Under the pieces are notes generated by a model, which ran no database searches, was not told where the DNA came from, and worked only from the letters and a program-made list of their open reading frames with translations. A DNA stretch of 64,000 nucleotides, taken from Tatumella saanichensis (lineage in GTDB: Bacteria > Pseudomonadota > Gammaproteobacteria > Enterobacterales > Enterobacteriaceae). Location: the NCBI RefSeq assembly GCF_000439375.1, contig NZ_ATMI01000056.1, forward strand, positions 1-64,000, in the 5' to 3' direction. Shown here one piece after another: positions 44,763 to 54,563 of this stretch (position 1 is its first letter; each line of letters starts with the position of its first letter). The translations under genes were made by a program, and so were the position numbers.

Positions 44763-45770
44763 ATGTCTGACGGCTGGAATATCGCTGTTTTAGGAGCAAC
44801 CGGTGCTGTGGGCCGCGCGGTACTGGAGTTGTTAACGGAGCGTCAGTTCCCGGTTGGCGAATTATTTTTATTAGCCACTGAGAACAGTGCCGGAGAAACG
44901 GTACGTGTTGACAGTAAAAATTGCATCGTCACCGATGCCGGTGACTTTGACTGGTCCCAGGCGCAATTGGCCTTTTTTGTCGCCGGCACTGACGCCTCTG
45001 GGCAATATGCTGAACAGGCGGCCAACGCTGGATGTCTGGTGATTGACAGCAGTTCGCTGTTTGCCTTGTCACCGGATGTGCCGCTGGTGGTGGCCGATGT
45101 CAACCCGCAAGTGCTGGCTGACTACCGCAATCGTAATATTGTGTCGGTGGCCGACAGCTTGGTCAGTCAGCTGCTGTGTGCCCTTAAGCCGGTGATGGAC
45201 AATGCTGGCCTGGGCCGCTTACAGGTGACTAACCTGATCAGCGCCTCCAGCCATGGTAAAGCCGCGGTGGATGGATTGGCAGGAGAGAGCGCCCGCTTAC
45301 TGAACGGTGTGCCCGCAGAGCAGCACTATTTTGGTCGCCAGTTGGCGTTTAACCTGTTACCACTGGTACCGGACGAGCAGGGGAGCGTAGCAGCTAATCG
45401 CCGTATGGTCGATCAGGTGCGTAAAATCCTGCAGGATGAAGGTTTGCCAGTATCAGTCAGTTCAGTCCAGACGCCGGTATTCTACGGCAATGCTCAAAGT
45501 GTTCAGGTCGAAACCTTACGTCCCTACTCGGCAGACGAAGCTCGCGGTGATCTGATGCAAGTTAGCGATATTCAACTTAGCGATGAAGATGACTATCCGA
45601 CTCCCGTCGGTGATGCCATTGGTAATGGTGCCCTTTGCCTGGGTGCCGTACATAACGATTATGGTATTCCTGAACAGTTGCAGTTTTGGTCAGTGGCCGA
45701 CAATGTCCGTTTCGGTGGTGCCTTAATGGCCGTCAAAGTCGCTGAGCGTCTGGTGCAGGAGTATCTGTAA
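44763..45770 (+). CDS. usg: USG-1 protein, aspartate-semialdehyde dehydrogenase homologue without catalytic cysteine
   Basis: 335 residues. The NAD(P) fold is clear ([17 protein letters not shown]), and [22 protein letters not shown] matches the semialdehyde dehydrogenase core. The catalytic Cys site (NPNCST in the enzyme) reads VADSLVS here, placing Ser132 where Cys should be, as in E. coli USG-1. It is therefore probably not a working Asd. It sits 2 bases from truA in the pdxB-usg-truA-dedA order of E. coli. Function unknown. Confidence 0.95.
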   Translation: MSDGWNIAVLGATGAVGRAVLELLTERQFPVGELFLLATENSAGETVRVDSKNCIVTDAGDFDWSQAQLAFFVAGTDASGQYAEQAANAGCLVIDSSSLFALSPDVPLVVADVNPQVLADYRNRNIVSVADSLVSQLLCALKPVMDNAGLGRLQVTNLISASSHGKAAVDGLAGESARLLNGVPAEQHYFGRQLAFNLLPLVPDEQGSVAANRRMVDQVRKILQDEGLPVSVSSVQTPVFYGNAQSVQVETLRPYSADEARGDLMQVSDIQLSDEDDYPTPVGDAIGNGALCLGAVHNDYGIPEQLQFWSVADNVRFGGALMAVKVAERLVQEYL

Positions 45771-45772
45771 GT

Positions 45773-46603
45773 ATGTCTGAGGTGAAAACACTGAAGATAG
45801 CGCTCGGGGTTGAGTATGATGGCAGCAGTTATTATGGCTGGCAGCGTCAGCCGGATGTCCGCAGCGTACAGGGCTACCTTGAGAAGGCATTATCCAAAGT
45901 GGCTGACCATGAAGTGAATGTGTTTTGTGCGGGCCGCACCGATGCTGGCGTGCACGGCACCGGCCAAGTGGTTCACTTTGAAACTACCGCGCAGCGTGCT
46001 GATGGCGCATGGACGTTAGGCGTCAATGCTAATTTACCCAAAGACATCGCCGTTCGCTGGGTAAAAACCGTCGCTGAAGATTTTCATGCACGCTTCAGTG
46101 CTACTGCCCGCCGCTACCGTTATATTATTTATAACCAGCGGTTGCGCCCGGCGATCCTCGGGCAGGGGATCACGCATTTTTATCATCCTCTGGATGCTGA
46201 AGCAATGCACCGAGCGGCGCAAAGTCTGTTAGGCGAGAATGATTTCACCTCCTTTCGTGCCGTGCATTGTCAGTCGCGGACCCCGTGGCGCAATATCAGC
46301 CACGTGCAGGTCTGGCGGCAGGGTGCTTTTGTGATCATCGACATAAAAGCCAATGCATTTGTCCATCATATGGTGCGCAACATTGTCGGCAGTTTGATGG
46401 AAGTCGGCTGTGGTAATCGCCCGGAATCCTGGATGGCAGAGTTGTTGGCGGCTAAAGACCGAAAACTCGCTGCCGCTACCGCACGGGCGGAAGGGCTTTA
46501 TCTGGTGGAAGTGGATTATCCGCCACAGTTTGAATTACCTCGTCCGGCTCCCGGCCCGCTGTTTTTGATGCAGGATAATGCTGCTTTTACAAAGGTTAAC
46601 TGA
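45773..46603 (+). CDS. truA: tRNA pseudouridine synthase TruA
   Basis: 276 residues. The catalytic aspartate is D57 in [34 protein letters not shown] and [17 protein letters not shown] are the other conserved blocks. It makes pseudouridine at positions 38-40 of tRNA anticodon arms. It follows usg by 2 bases and precedes dedA by 2 bases, so the three are almost certainly co-transcribed. Confidence 0.98.
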   Translation: MSEVKTLKIALGVEYDGSSYYGWQRQPDVRSVQGYLEKALSKVADHEVNVFCAGRTDAGVHGTGQVVHFETTAQRADGAWTLGVNANLPKDIAVRWVKTVAEDFHARFSATARRYRYIIYNQRLRPAILGQGITHFYHPLDAEAMHRAAQSLLGENDFTSFRAVHCQSRTPWRNISHVQVWRQGAFVIIDIKANAFVHHMVRNIVGSLMEVGCGNRPESWMAELLAAKDRKLAAATARAEGLYLVEVDYPPQFELPRPAPGPLFLMQDNAAFTKVN

Positions 46604-46605
46604 CC

Positions 46606-47262
46606 ATGGAATATATCCATTTTATCATTGATTTTATCCTGCACATCGATGTGCATCTGGCACAGCTGGTGGCAAACTATGGACTGTGGATTTACGCGAT
46701 CTTGTTTGTGATCATCTTCTGCGAAACTGGTCTGGTAGTGACACCTTTCCTACCTGGAGACTCGCTGTTGTTTGTCGGTGGTGCGCTGGCCGCTCTGCCT
46801 AGTAATGATCTCAATATTCATTTGCTGCTAGCGGTTATCGTGGTGGCCGCTATTCTCGGTGATGCGGTGAATTACAGTATTGGCCGGCTATTTGGTGAGA
46901 AACTGTTCAGTAATCCTCAGTCCAAAATTTTTCGTCGTAGTTACTTGGAAAAAACCTACGGGTTCTATGATAAACACGGCGGAAAAACGATTATACTGGC
47001 GCGCTTTATTCCTATTGTCCGGACTTTTGCACCGTTTGTCGCGGGTATGGGTAAAATGTCTTACCGCCGTTTCGGGCTGTTCAACATTGCCGGCGCATTG
47101 GCATGGGTTCTGCTGTTCGGCTATGCCGGTTACCTGTTCGGTGACCTGCCGGTGGTGCAGAAAAACCTTAACTTACTGATCGTTGCCATTATTGTGGTGT
47201 CGGTCCTGCCGGGCCTGATTGAGTTCTGGCGGCAGCGTAGAAAGATGAGTACAGAAAAATAG
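46606..47262 (+). CDS. dedA: DedA-family inner-membrane protein
   Basis: 218 residues with four or five membrane helices. Conserved DedA segments are [70 protein letters not shown] and [17 protein letters not shown]. The R-F-x-P-x-x-R-T-x-x-P-x-x-A-G block is the functional core. The family flips undecaprenyl phosphate or phospholipids. Position between truA and accD matches E. coli dedA. Confidence 0.95.
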   Translation: MEYIHFIIDFILHIDVHLAQLVANYGLWIYAILFVIIFCETGLVVTPFLPGDSLLFVGGALAALPSNDLNIHLLLAVIVVAAILGDAVNYSIGRLFGEKLFSNPQSKIFRRSYLEKTYGFYDKHGGKTIILARFIPIVRTFAPFVAGMGKMSYRRFGLFNIAGALAWVLLFGYAGYLFGDLPVVQKNLNLLIVAIIVVSVLPGLIEFWRQRRKMSTEK

Positions 47263-47414
47263 TTTTTTCTGTAGGACGACGACCGCTCAACCAGATTTTT
47301 ATCCACAGTGCCGACAGGTTGTGGTTTAATGGGCGTCATTTAGCGGCTGTTGAATAAAAATTCAGCAGGAACAATATCACTGGAAAAACCCAGGTTCAAA
47401 CAGAAAGGTCATCA

Positions 47415-48326
47415 ATGAGCTGGATTGAACGAATTCTTAGTAAGAACAATGTCACCCCGACGCGGAAAGCGAACATTCCTGAAGGGGTATGGACCAAATG
47501 TGACAGTTGTGAGCAGGTTCTGTATCGTGCAGAACTAGAGCGCAACTTGGAAGTCTGCCCGAAATGTGATCATCACATGCGTATGCATGCCCGTGATCGC
47601 CTGACCCACTTTATGGATCAAGATACTCTGACTGAGCTGGGTAGCGAGCTGGAACCGAAAGATGTATTAAAGTTCCGTGATTCCAAGAAGTATAAAGATC
47701 GCATCCTAGCGGCACAGAAAAGTACCGGTGAGAAAGATGCTCTGGTGGTCATGAAGGGTGAGCTGCACGGCATGCCAGTTGTGGCTGCGGCCTTTGAGTT
47801 TGCCTTTATGGGTGGCTCGATGGGATCAGTGGTCGGGGCTCGTTTTATCCGTGGTGTCGAATATGCCTTGGAAAATAACTGCCCATTTATCTGCTTCTCA
47901 GCCAGTGGCGGCGCCCGTATGCAGGAAGCATTGATGTCACTGATGCAGATGGCGAAAACCTCTGCTGCATTGGCTAAAATGCGTGAGCGTGGATTACCTT
48001 ATATTTCGGTACTGACAGACCCAACCATGGGGGGCGTCTCCGCCAGTTTCGCGATGCTGGGTGATCTTAACGTAGCTGAGCCGAAAGCGTTGATCGGTTT
48101 CGCAGGACCGCGTGTTATCGAACAGACGGTGCGTGAAAAACTGCCGCCGGGCTTCCAGCGCAGTGAGTTCCTGATCGAGAAAGGGGCGATTGATATGATT
48201 ATTCGTCGTCCTGAAATGCGCTACAGGTTGGCCAGCTTACTAGCGAAGATGATGAATCTGCCGGCACCGCTGCATGATGGCGAACAGCCTGAAGTAAAGG
48301 CCGAACCGGAACAGAATGACGCCTGA
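47415..48326 (+). CDS. accD: acetyl-CoA carboxylase carboxyltransferase beta subunit AccD
   Basis: 303 residues. An N-terminal zinc ribbon uses cysteines C29, C32, C48 and C51 (TKCDSC then VCPKC). The crotonase-like core holds [18 protein letters not shown] and [17 protein letters not shown]. With AccA it transfers carboxyl from biotin to acetyl-CoA. The 152-base gap after dedA probably carries its own promoter. The end is a clear terminator. Confidence 0.98.
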   Translation: MSWIERILSKNNVTPTRKANIPEGVWTKCDSCEQVLYRAELERNLEVCPKCDHHMRMHARDRLTHFMDQDTLTELGSELEPKDVLKFRDSKKYKDRILAAQKSTGEKDALVVMKGELHGMPVVAAAFEFAFMGGSMGSVVGARFIRGVEYALENNCPFICFSASGGARMQEALMSLMQMAKTSAALAKMRERGLPYISVLTDPTMGGVSASFAMLGDLNVAEPKALIGFAGPRVIEQTVREKLPPGFQRSEFLIEKGAIDMIIRRPEMRYRLASLLAKMMNLPAPLHDGEQPEVKAEPEQNDA

Positions 48327-48335
48327 CACGTATGA

Positions 48336-48361
48336 AAAAGACGCTTTTATAGCGTCTTTTA
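48336..48361 (+). terminator. Rho-independent terminator of accD
   Basis: The stem AAAAGACGCT/AGCGTCTTTT (48336-48345 with 48351-48360) has a TTTAT loop; the T tract is within the stem's descending arm. Confidence 0.85.
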
Positions 48362-48391
48362 CTTATGCACCGTATAACACTCTCGGGACCT

Positions 48392-49660
48392 ATGGAAAAT
48401 TTTCACCACCCTCAGGCCACATCATCCCTTGATTCGTGGCTGACCTATCTAGAAAACCTTCACACCAAGGCGATTGAGCTGGGCCTGGACCGTATCCGTC
48501 GTGTGGCGTCACAGCTCAACTTGCTAAAACCTGCACCGTTTGTCTTTACGGTGGCGGGAACAAACGGCAAGGGGACGACCTGTCGGACTCTTGAAGCGCT
48601 GCTAATCGCCTCAGGCTATCGGGTCGGCGTCTATAGCTCACCGCATCTGGTGCGTTATACCGAACGGGTGCGTATTCAGTCACAGGAACTCACTGAGGCG
48701 GATCATACCCAAAGCTTGGCATTTATCGATCAGGGCCGTGCTAAGACGTCATTGACCTATTTTGAGTTCAGCACACTGTCTGCCCTGCATCTATTTCGCG
48801 AAGCGGACCTGGATGTGGTGATCTTGGAAGTGGGGCTAGGTGGCCGTCTCGACGCAACCAATATCGTCGATGCGGATGTCTCGGTGATCACCAGTATTGC
48901 CCTCGATCATATTGACTGGTTGGGGCCGGACCGCGAAAGTATTGGCCGAGAAAAAGCGGGTATTTTCCGCAGTGGCAAACCGGCAGTGGTCGGTGAACCG
49001 GATATGCCATCCTCCATCAGTCAGGTGGCTACTGATAAAGGGGCTGTATTGCTACAGCGTGATCAGCAGTGGTCTTATCAGGATCATGGCGATAGCTGGG
49101 ATTTCCGTGATATACGCGGTGAGATTAGCCGGTTACCTTTGCCGCAGGTGCCGCTGCCGAATGCGGCGACTGCCTTAGCGGCATTGCGGGTCTCAGGACT
49201 GCAGGTGAGTGAGGTGTGTATCCGTGAACAGCTGGCGGACATTGTGCTGCCAGGGCGTTTTCAGGTGATCAGCGAGTCACCCAAGGTGATCCTTGATGTC
49301 GCCCATAATCCCCACGCGGCAACCTACTTGGCATCACGATTGGCGGCACTAAAACCTACCGGTAAGATCAGGGCTGTGGTCGGGATGCTGCATGATAAGG
49401 ATATTGCTGGCACACTGGCGGCGCTGTGTCCGCAAGTGGATATCTGGTACTGTGCCTCGTTGGAAGGACCGCGCGGTGCCAGTGCGGACGAGTTAGTGAG
49501 CCAGTTACCGGGGGCGACTGCTTATGAATCAGTTGAAATGGCCTGGCAGACAGCACAGCAACAGGCTGACAGTGACGATATTATTCTGGTGTGTGGCTCG
49601 TTCCATACGGTTGCTCAGGTAATGACCGCTGTCTCAGGAGAGCAGGGAAATGGCAAGTAA
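48392..49660 (+). CDS. folC: bifunctional folylpolyglutamate/dihydrofolate synthase FolC
   Basis: 422 residues from the ATG at 48392, preceded by GGGACC; an in-frame ATG at 48365 directly abuts the accD terminator. The P-loop VAGTNGKGTTCRTLE and YSSPHLVRYTERVRI are the ATP and folate sites; ILEVGLGGRLDATNI, ALDHIDWLG and DVAHNPHAA complete the Mur-ligase pattern. It makes dihydrofolate and adds glutamates to tetrahydrofolate. The end overlaps dedD by 11 bases. Confidence 0.96.
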   Translation: MENFHHPQATSSLDSWLTYLENLHTKAIELGLDRIRRVASQLNLLKPAPFVFTVAGTNGKGTTCRTLEALLIASGYRVGVYSSPHLVRYTERVRIQSQELTEADHTQSLAFIDQGRAKTSLTYFEFSTLSALHLFREADLDVVILEVGLGGRLDATNIVDADVSVITSIALDHIDWLGPDRESIGREKAGIFRSGKPAVVGEPDMPSSISQVATDKGAVLLQRDQQWSYQDHGDSWDFRDIRGEISRLPLPQVPLPNAATALAALRVSGLQVSEVCIREQLADIVLPGRFQVISESPKVILDVAHNPHAATYLASRLAALKPTGKIRAVVGMLHDKDIAGTLAALCPQVDIWYCASLEGPRGASADELVSQLPGATAYESVEMAWQTAQQQADSDDIILVCGSFHTVAQVMTAVSGEQGNGK

Positions 49661-50507
49661 ATTTCAAAACCGCATGGCAGGCACCATTATTCTGGTAGCC
49701 ATCGGGGTAATTATTCTGCCGGGTCTACTGGACGGTAAGAAAAAACATTATAAAGAAGAATTCGCGGCTATCCCGCTGGTACCAAAACCGGGTGACCAGC
49801 AGGAGCCAGATCTGGTGCCTCCGGTGACACAGCCGTTAAGTGGTACGCCAGCCTCGAAACCGGTCAGTTCGGTGCCGGGGATTACTACGGCGGCTCAAGG
49901 CAGCGCTGCCTCCGCGGATGAACAGAGCGAGTCTGAAAGCAGTGGTGCAGCAGCAGCGGGCAATAGCGCAAATACTGCTTCGGCTCATAGCGCTTCCTCC
50001 TCTGCTGCGCAGACGGCTGAAGCGCAGGAGAAACAGCAGCAACAGGCAGATGCCGCCCGTGCTCGTCAGCAGCAATTGGCGCAACAGCGTCAGGCGGAAC
50101 GTCAGGCACGTGCAGAACAGCAGGCCAGCGATGCTGCCGCCGCTAAAGCTAAGGCCCAGCAGCAACGTGAAGAACGTGAGCGTCAACGGGCTTTACAAGC
50201 GCTGAATGGTAATGCATCGACTCCGGCATCTCAGCCGACGGCTGATCGTCAGGATACCCCGGCCGGTGCAGCGTGGGTTATCCAGCTGGGGGCGCTGCGT
50301 AATGCTGCTCGCGTCAGTGAGATCGTCTCGCAGTTGCGTGCTGCTGGCTTCCGGGCATACTCGCTGCCATCGCAACCGGTACAAGGCCAGATCAACCGTA
50401 TCTTGGTGGGGCCGGACAGTTCGAAGAGCGCACTGCAAGGGCAGGTTGCTGAACTGAAAAGCAAAACGGGTTTAAGCGGCGTCGTCAGGCCCTATTCTGC
50501 GCGCTGA
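49650..50507 (+). CDS. dedD: cell-division protein DedD with SPOR domain
   Basis: 285 residues. An N-terminal membrane helix (~10-27, AGTIILVAIGVIILPGLL) is followed by a Pro/Ser-rich linker and a long Gln/Ala/Glu-rich, coiled-coil-like stretch (~125-190). The C-terminal SPOR domain (~208-283, AWVIQLGALRNAARVSEIVSQLRAAGFRAY, then GQINRILVGPD) binds denuded septal glycan. It helps constriction with FtsN. The linker is longer than in E. coli DedD (220 residues). Confidence 0.94.
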   Translation: MASKFQNRMAGTIILVAIGVIILPGLLDGKKKHYKEEFAAIPLVPKPGDQQEPDLVPPVTQPLSGTPASKPVSSVPGITTAAQGSAASADEQSESESSGAAAAGNSANTASAHSASSSAAQTAEAQEKQQQQADAARARQQQLAQQRQAERQARAEQQASDAAAAKAKAQQQREERERQRALQALNGNASTPASQPTADRQDTPAGAAWVIQLGALRNAARVSEIVSQLRAAGFRAYSLPSQPVQGQINRILVGPDSSKSALQGQVAELKSKTGLSGVVRPYSAR

Positions 50508-50582
50508 GTGATACCATGACTGGCAGGCCAATACTGTCGGTTAACCCACTGTAATTAAGTGGGTATTTCACATTTTGTAGAC

Positions 50583-50617
50583 GGGGAATGACAATGATGG
50601 TCATTCCCCTTTTTTCT
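50583..50617 (+). terminator. Rho-independent terminator of dedD
   Basis: The stem GGGGAATGAC/GTCATTCCCC (50583-50592 with 50600-50609) has an AATGATG loop, then TTTTTT. It separates dedD from the cvpA-purF transcript. Confidence 0.92.
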
Positions 50618-50639
50618 CTTCATCTAGGGGTAAAACGGT

Positions 50640-50655
50640 ACGCAAACGTTTTCTT
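50640..50655 (+). promoter_or_regulatory. PurR operator of cvpA-purF
   Basis: ACGCAAACGTTTTCTT is the PurR box (consensus ACGCAAACGTTTNCNT) and, as I recall, is the same as in E. coli at this operon. A -10-like GATAAACT lies just after it. PurR with hypoxanthine or guanine would repress cvpA, purF and probably ubiX. Confidence 0.93.
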
Positions 50656-50716
50656 TTTCTGATAAACTGCGCCCCGAGCAGATTACAGAAAGGATTATGT
50701 TGCGCCGGAAACAATC

Positions 50717-51205
50717 ATGAACTGGATTGATTACGTTATTATAGGCATCGTCGGTTTTTCATCTCTGGTCAGCCTGATCCGAGGGTTTGTCCGTGAAGCC
50801 TTATCTTTAGTCACCTGGGGATGTGCGTTTTTTGTTGCCAGCCACTATTTTTCCGATCTGGCCGTCTGGTTTACCGGGTTCCAAGAACCTATGGTACGAA
50901 ATGGTGTCGCTATAGCAGTGCTGTTTGTCGCAACACTGATTGTCGGAGCAATTGTGAACTACGTGATCGGCACCCTGGTTGAGAAAACGGGATTGTCTGG
51001 CACTGACCGAGTTCTGGGTGTCTGCTTCGGGGCGATAAGGGGCGTGCTGATTGTTTCTGCACTCCTGTTTTTCCTCGATACCTTCACCGGGTTTTCGAAG
51101 AGCAGCGATTGGGCTCAGTCACAACTTATTCCGCAGTTTAGCGTGATCATCAGATGGTTTTTTGATTATTTACAGAGCACGTCGAGTTTTTTACCTCGCA
51201 CATAG
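50717..51205 (+). CDS. cvpA: colicin V production protein CvpA
   Basis: 162 residues with four membrane helices. The family opening is NWIDYVIIGIVGFSSLVSLIRGFVREALSLVTW, and DRVLGVCFGAIRGVLIVSALL follows. It is an inner-membrane protein first known for colicin V export and for envelope resistance to bile salts. It is the first gene of the PurR-controlled operon and 38 bases from purF. Confidence 0.96.
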   Translation: MNWIDYVIIGIVGFSSLVSLIRGFVREALSLVTWGCAFFVASHYFSDLAVWFTGFQEPMVRNGVAIAVLFVATLIVGAIVNYVIGTLVEKTGLSGTDRVLGVCFGAIRGVLIVSALLFFLDTFTGFSKSSDWAQSQLIPQFSVIIRWFFDYLQSTSSFLPRT

Positions 51206-51243
51206 CGTGTGGGGGGATGCGGCTTTAATGAGGAAATGACACC

Positions 51244-52761
51244 ATGTGCGGTATTGTCGGTATCACCGGATTTCTGCCGGTTAACCAGTCTATTTATGAT
51301 GCATTAACAGTGTTACAGCATCGCGGTCAGGATGCAGCGGGTATCTGTACCATTGATGGCATGAATTGCTTTCGTTTACGTAAAGCAAATGGACTGGTGA
51401 GCGATGTGTTTGAAGCACGTCATATGCAGCGCCTTCAGGGAACGATGGGCATTGGCCATGTTCGTTACCCGACAGCAGGTAGCTCAAGCGCCTCCGAAGC
51501 CCAGCCTTTTTATGTTAACTCTCCTTACGGGATCACCCTGGCACATAACGGTAACCTGACCAATGCCCATGAGCTGCGCTCTCGTCTGTTTGAACACGGA
51601 CGCCGCCATGTGAATACCACCTCAGATTCCGAAGTGCTGCTAAACGTGTTTGCCCAGGAACTGGATCGCTTCCAAGATTACCCGCTGTCTGCGGACAATA
51701 TTTTCAGCGCCGTGGAATGTCTGCATAAGCAGGTTCGCGGTGCCTACGCGGTGGTTTCCATGATCATCGGCCATGGTATGGTGGCGTTCCGTGACCCTAA
51801 CGGTATTCGTCCACTGGTACTGGGTAAACGTGTACTGCCGGATACCCGTGTTGAATACATGGTGGCCTCTGAAAGTGTGGCACTGGATACCCTGGGCTTT
51901 GAGTTCCTGCGTGATGTCGCACCGGGGGAAGCGGTTTACATTACTGAGAAAGGGCAACTGTCCACCCGTCAGTGTGCTGAGCATCCGAAATACCATCCGT
52001 GCCTGTTTGAGTATGTTTACTTTGCCCGTCCGGATTCTTTCCTCGATAAAATCTCGGTTTACAGTGCCCGTGTGCGTATGGGTACTAAACTGGGCGAGAA
52101 AATTGCCCGTGAGTGGGAAGACTTGGATATCGATGTGGTGATCCCTATCCCAGAGACGTCCACCGATATCGCCTTGGAAATCGCCCGTATTCTCGATAAG
52201 CCTTACCGTCAGGGCTTTGTCAAAAACCGCTACGTTGGCCGTACCTTTATCATGCCCGGCCAGCAAATGCGCCGCAGTGCGGTCCGCCGTAAACTGAACG
52301 CTAACCGTGCGGAGTTCCGTGATAAGAACGTGTTGCTGGTGGATGACTCGATTGTACGTGGCACCACTTCGGAGCAGATTATCGAGATGGCCCGCGAAGC
52401 AGGCGCGAAGAAAGTGTATCTGGCGTCTGCGGCACCAGAAGTGCGTTTCCCGAACGTCTATGGTATCGATATGCCAAGCGTCACCGAGCTTATCGCCCAC
52501 GGCCGTGAAGTCGAGGAGATCTGTCAGTTGATTAAAGCCGATGCACTGATCTTCCAAGACCTGAACGATCTAATCGAAGCGGTACGTGAAGAGAACCCAG
52601 AAATCACTGAATTTGACAGTTCGGTGTTCGACGGTGTCTATGTCACCAAGGATGTGGACCAAGGCTACCTCGACTATCTGCAGTCATTGCGCAACGATGA
52701 CGCCATGGCTGTTGCCCGTCAGACCGAGACGGAAAACTTGGAATTGCATAACGAAGGCTAA
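51244..52761 (+). CDS. purF: amidophosphoribosyltransferase PurF
   Basis: 505 residues, as in E. coli. After Met removal the nucleophile is Cys1 in CGIVGI. The glutaminase part runs to ~230, with [11 protein letters not shown] and HVRYPTAG; the PRPP site is [17 protein letters not shown]. It makes 5-phosphoribosylamine, the first step of purine synthesis. It lacks the 4Fe-4S cysteine set of the Bacillus type. The large antisense frame over it is a shadow. Controlled from the PurR site before cvpA. Confidence 0.99.
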   Translation: MCGIVGITGFLPVNQSIYDALTVLQHRGQDAAGICTIDGMNCFRLRKANGLVSDVFEARHMQRLQGTMGIGHVRYPTAGSSSASEAQPFYVNSPYGITLAHNGNLTNAHELRSRLFEHGRRHVNTTSDSEVLLNVFAQELDRFQDYPLSADNIFSAVECLHKQVRGAYAVVSMIIGHGMVAFRDPNGIRPLVLGKRVLPDTRVEYMVASESVALDTLGFEFLRDVAPGEAVYITEKGQLSTRQCAEHPKYHPCLFEYVYFARPDSFLDKISVYSARVRMGTKLGEKIAREWEDLDIDVVIPIPETSTDIALEIARILDKPYRQGFVKNRYVGRTFIMPGQQMRRSAVRRKLNANRAEFRDKNVLLVDDSIVRGTTSEQIIEMAREAGAKKVYLASAAPEVRFPNVYGIDMPSVTELIAHGREVEEICQLIKADALIFQDLNDLIEAVREENPEITEFDSSVFDGVYVTKDVDQGYLDYLQSLRNDDAMAVARQTETENLELHNEG

Positions 52762-52786
52762 GTCCGCGTTACGCACTGACCACAGC

Positions 52787-52815
52787 AACGGGGCGACTTT
52801 CGCCCCGTTTTTTTT
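52787..52815 (+). terminator. Rho-independent terminator of purF
   Basis: The stem AACGGGGCG/CGCCCCGTT (52787-52795 with 52801-52809) has an ACTTT loop, then a run of Ts. It lies between purF and ubiX, so ubiX may be expressed by read-through or its own promoter. Confidence 0.92.
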
Positions 52816-52883
52816 GGCGAATCTATTCGCCTCGTGGGCGGCACCCGCGCTATCATACGCCTTTTACGCAGTGCGGAGCAGTG

Positions 52884-53462
52884 ATGAAAAGACTGATAGT
52901 GGGCATCTCCGGTGCCAGTGGGGTGATCTACGGCATCCGTTTATTGCAGGTTTTGCAAGCGTTGCCGGATACCGAAACTCATCTGGTCATGAGTCAGTCC
53001 GCCCGCCAGACCCTGGCCTTGGAAAGTGACTATTCGGTACGCGATGTCCAGGCATTGGCCGATGTAGTCCATGATATTCGCGATATCGGTGCCAGCATCT
53101 CCTCCGGCTCGTTTAAGACCCACGGTATGGCGTTATTGCCCTGTTCCATGAAAACTCTGTCCGGTATTGTCCACAGTTATAGTGACAACTTATTGACCCG
53201 GGCGGCGGATGTGATCCTCAAAGAGCGCCGGACACTAGTGCTGGGGGTGCGAGAAACGCCGTTACACCTCGGACATTTACGGATGATGACCACCGCTGCC
53301 GAAATGGGAGCGGTGATTATGCCGCCGGTTCCGGCTTTTTATCACCGCCCCGAAAAGGTGATGGACATTGTCGATCAGACAGTCAACCGGGTATTGGATC
53401 AGTTTGATATCGAACTGCCGGAGGAATTGTTTGCTCGCTGGCAGGGCAAAACCCCCTCATAA
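52884..53462 (+). CDS. ubiX: flavin prenyltransferase UbiX
   Basis: 192 residues from the ATG at 52884 (MKRLIVGISGASGVIYG); a GTG three bases earlier is also in frame. The FMN site GISGASG, MSQSARQTL, PCSMKTLSGIVHSYSDNLLTRAADV and PLHLGHLRMM are conserved. It makes prenylated FMN, the cofactor of UbiD in ubiquinone synthesis. CGGAG precedes the start. It is followed by a strong terminator. Confidence 0.97.
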   Translation: MKRLIVGISGASGVIYGIRLLQVLQALPDTETHLVMSQSARQTLALESDYSVRDVQALADVVHDIRDIGASISSGSFKTHGMALLPCSMKTLSGIVHSYSDNLLTRAADVILKERRTLVLGVRETPLHLGHLRMMTTAAEMGAVIMPPVPAFYHRPEKVMDIVDQTVNRVLDQFDIELPEELFARWQGKTPS

Positions 53463-53489
53463 ATGCATTATCACCGTGCAATAATACTC

Positions 53490-53520
53490 AAAGGCACCAT
53501 TATGGTGCCTTTGGTGTTTT
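53490..53520 (+). terminator. Rho-independent terminator of ubiX
   Basis: The 10-base-pair stem AAAGGCACCA/TGGTGCCTTT (53490-53499 with 53503-53512) has a TTA loop; GGTGTTTTTT follows. Confidence 0.88.
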
Positions 53521-53717
53521 TTAATGGTGCATGAACTGGCGCGCTGATAAGGATTCGACGGCCGCAAAGCCGCTATTTAGCGGGCGGCGCGTGCTTTGTT
53601 TTTCTAGAACAGAATGGGCAAAGGCTAGCGCAATCTGGCATGAAATATGCAAAACTATCTTGGTACACACAACATTCGTCAGTAAACACTATAAAAAAAC
53701 TAATCAGAGGGTAATGT

Positions 53718-54500
53718 ATGAAGAAGCGTATTGTGGCTCTTTCGATAATGCTGGCCTGCTCCAGTGTCGGTAGCGTATTCGCGGCTCTGCCGACAACACT
53801 GCGCATTGGTACCGATCCTACCTATCCTCCTTTCGAGTCTAAAAATGCTAACGGACAGATTGTCGGGTTTGACATCGACCTCACCAATGCTATCTGCGAG
53901 CGCATCCACACCAAATGTGTCTATGTGGAAGGGGATTTCGATGGTCTGATCCCATCGTTAAAAGCCGATAAGATCGATGCCATTATTTCTGCACTCTCTA
54001 TCACTCCACAGCGTGAGCAACAGATCGATTTCTCTGAAAAACTCTACGCTGCGAATGCACGTTTGGTCGCAGTGAAAGGTTCGCCACTGCAGCCTACCCT
54101 GGCATCATTGAAAGGTAAAACCATCGGGGTACAACAGGGGACTACTCAGGAAACCTACGCCAACAAATACTGGCGTCCGAAAGGGGTTAACGTGGTGTCC
54201 TACGCTAACCAGGATCAGGTCTATCAGGATCTGAATGCCGGACGTATCGACGCGGCCTTCCAGGATGAAGTACAGGCCGGTGAAGGCTTCCTGAAGAGCT
54301 CAGTCGGAAAAGGCTATGCCTTCGCGGGCCCAGCGGTGAAAGACGATACGATTTTTGGTGTCGGTACCGGTATGGGGATGCGTAAAGGGGATACACAGCT
54401 GAAAAATGCGGTGGATAAAGCCTTCGAATCGATTCGTAAAGATGGGACTTACGACAAACTGGCGAAAAAATACTTTAACTTTAATGTGTACGGCGATTAA
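53718..54500 (+). CDS. hisJ: histidine/basic amino acid periplasmic binding protein HisJ-like
   Basis: 260 residues: signal peptide (~1-22, cut after VFA), then a type 3 solute-binding protein. [54 protein letters not shown] and [10 protein letters not shown] are the family motifs. The GTDPTYxPFESKN and [11 protein letters not shown] parts are closer to HisJ; the end FNVYGD is like ArgT. E. coli has both argT and hisJ here; this genome has one. It should feed HisQMP with His and possibly Lys/Arg/Orn. Confidence 0.92.
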   Translation: MKKRIVALSIMLACSSVGSVFAALPTTLRIGTDPTYPPFESKNANGQIVGFDIDLTNAICERIHTKCVYVEGDFDGLIPSLKADKIDAIISALSITPQREQQIDFSEKLYAANARLVAVKGSPLQPTLASLKGKTIGVQQGTTQETYANKYWRPKGVNVVSYANQDQVYQDLNAGRIDAAFQDEVQAGEGFLKSSVGKGYAFAGPAVKDDTIFGVGTGMGMRKGDTQLKNAVDKAFESIRKDGTYDKLAKKYFNFNVYGD

Positions 54501-54511
54501 CTCGCACTCAG

Positions 54512-54532
54512 CTGCCCGCCATCGGCGGGCAG
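54512..54532 (+). terminator. hairpin between hisJ and hisQ
   Basis: The 9-base-pair stem CTGCCCGCC/GGCGGGCAG (54512-54520 with 54524-54532) has an ATC loop, then GGTTGTTTCTTTTG. It probably lets hisJ be expressed at a higher level than hisQMP by partial termination and 3'-end protection. Confidence 0.65.
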
Positions 54533-54563
54533 TGGTTGTTTCTTTTGTTGCAGGAATTATTTG

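Noticed and set aside
50025-50200. CAG-rich repeats in dedD as a possible repeat array
   Set aside because: They encode a Gln/Ala-rich coiled coil in frame and are irregular; not a CRISPR or VNTR.
51640-52557. 305-codon frame antisense to purF
   Set aside because: It lies wholly within the conserved purF gene in a mirror frame and has no recognisable domain; a shadow.
53531-53773. 80-codon frame before hisJ
   Set aside because: Overlaps the hisJ start and signal peptide in another frame; no ribosome site or family.
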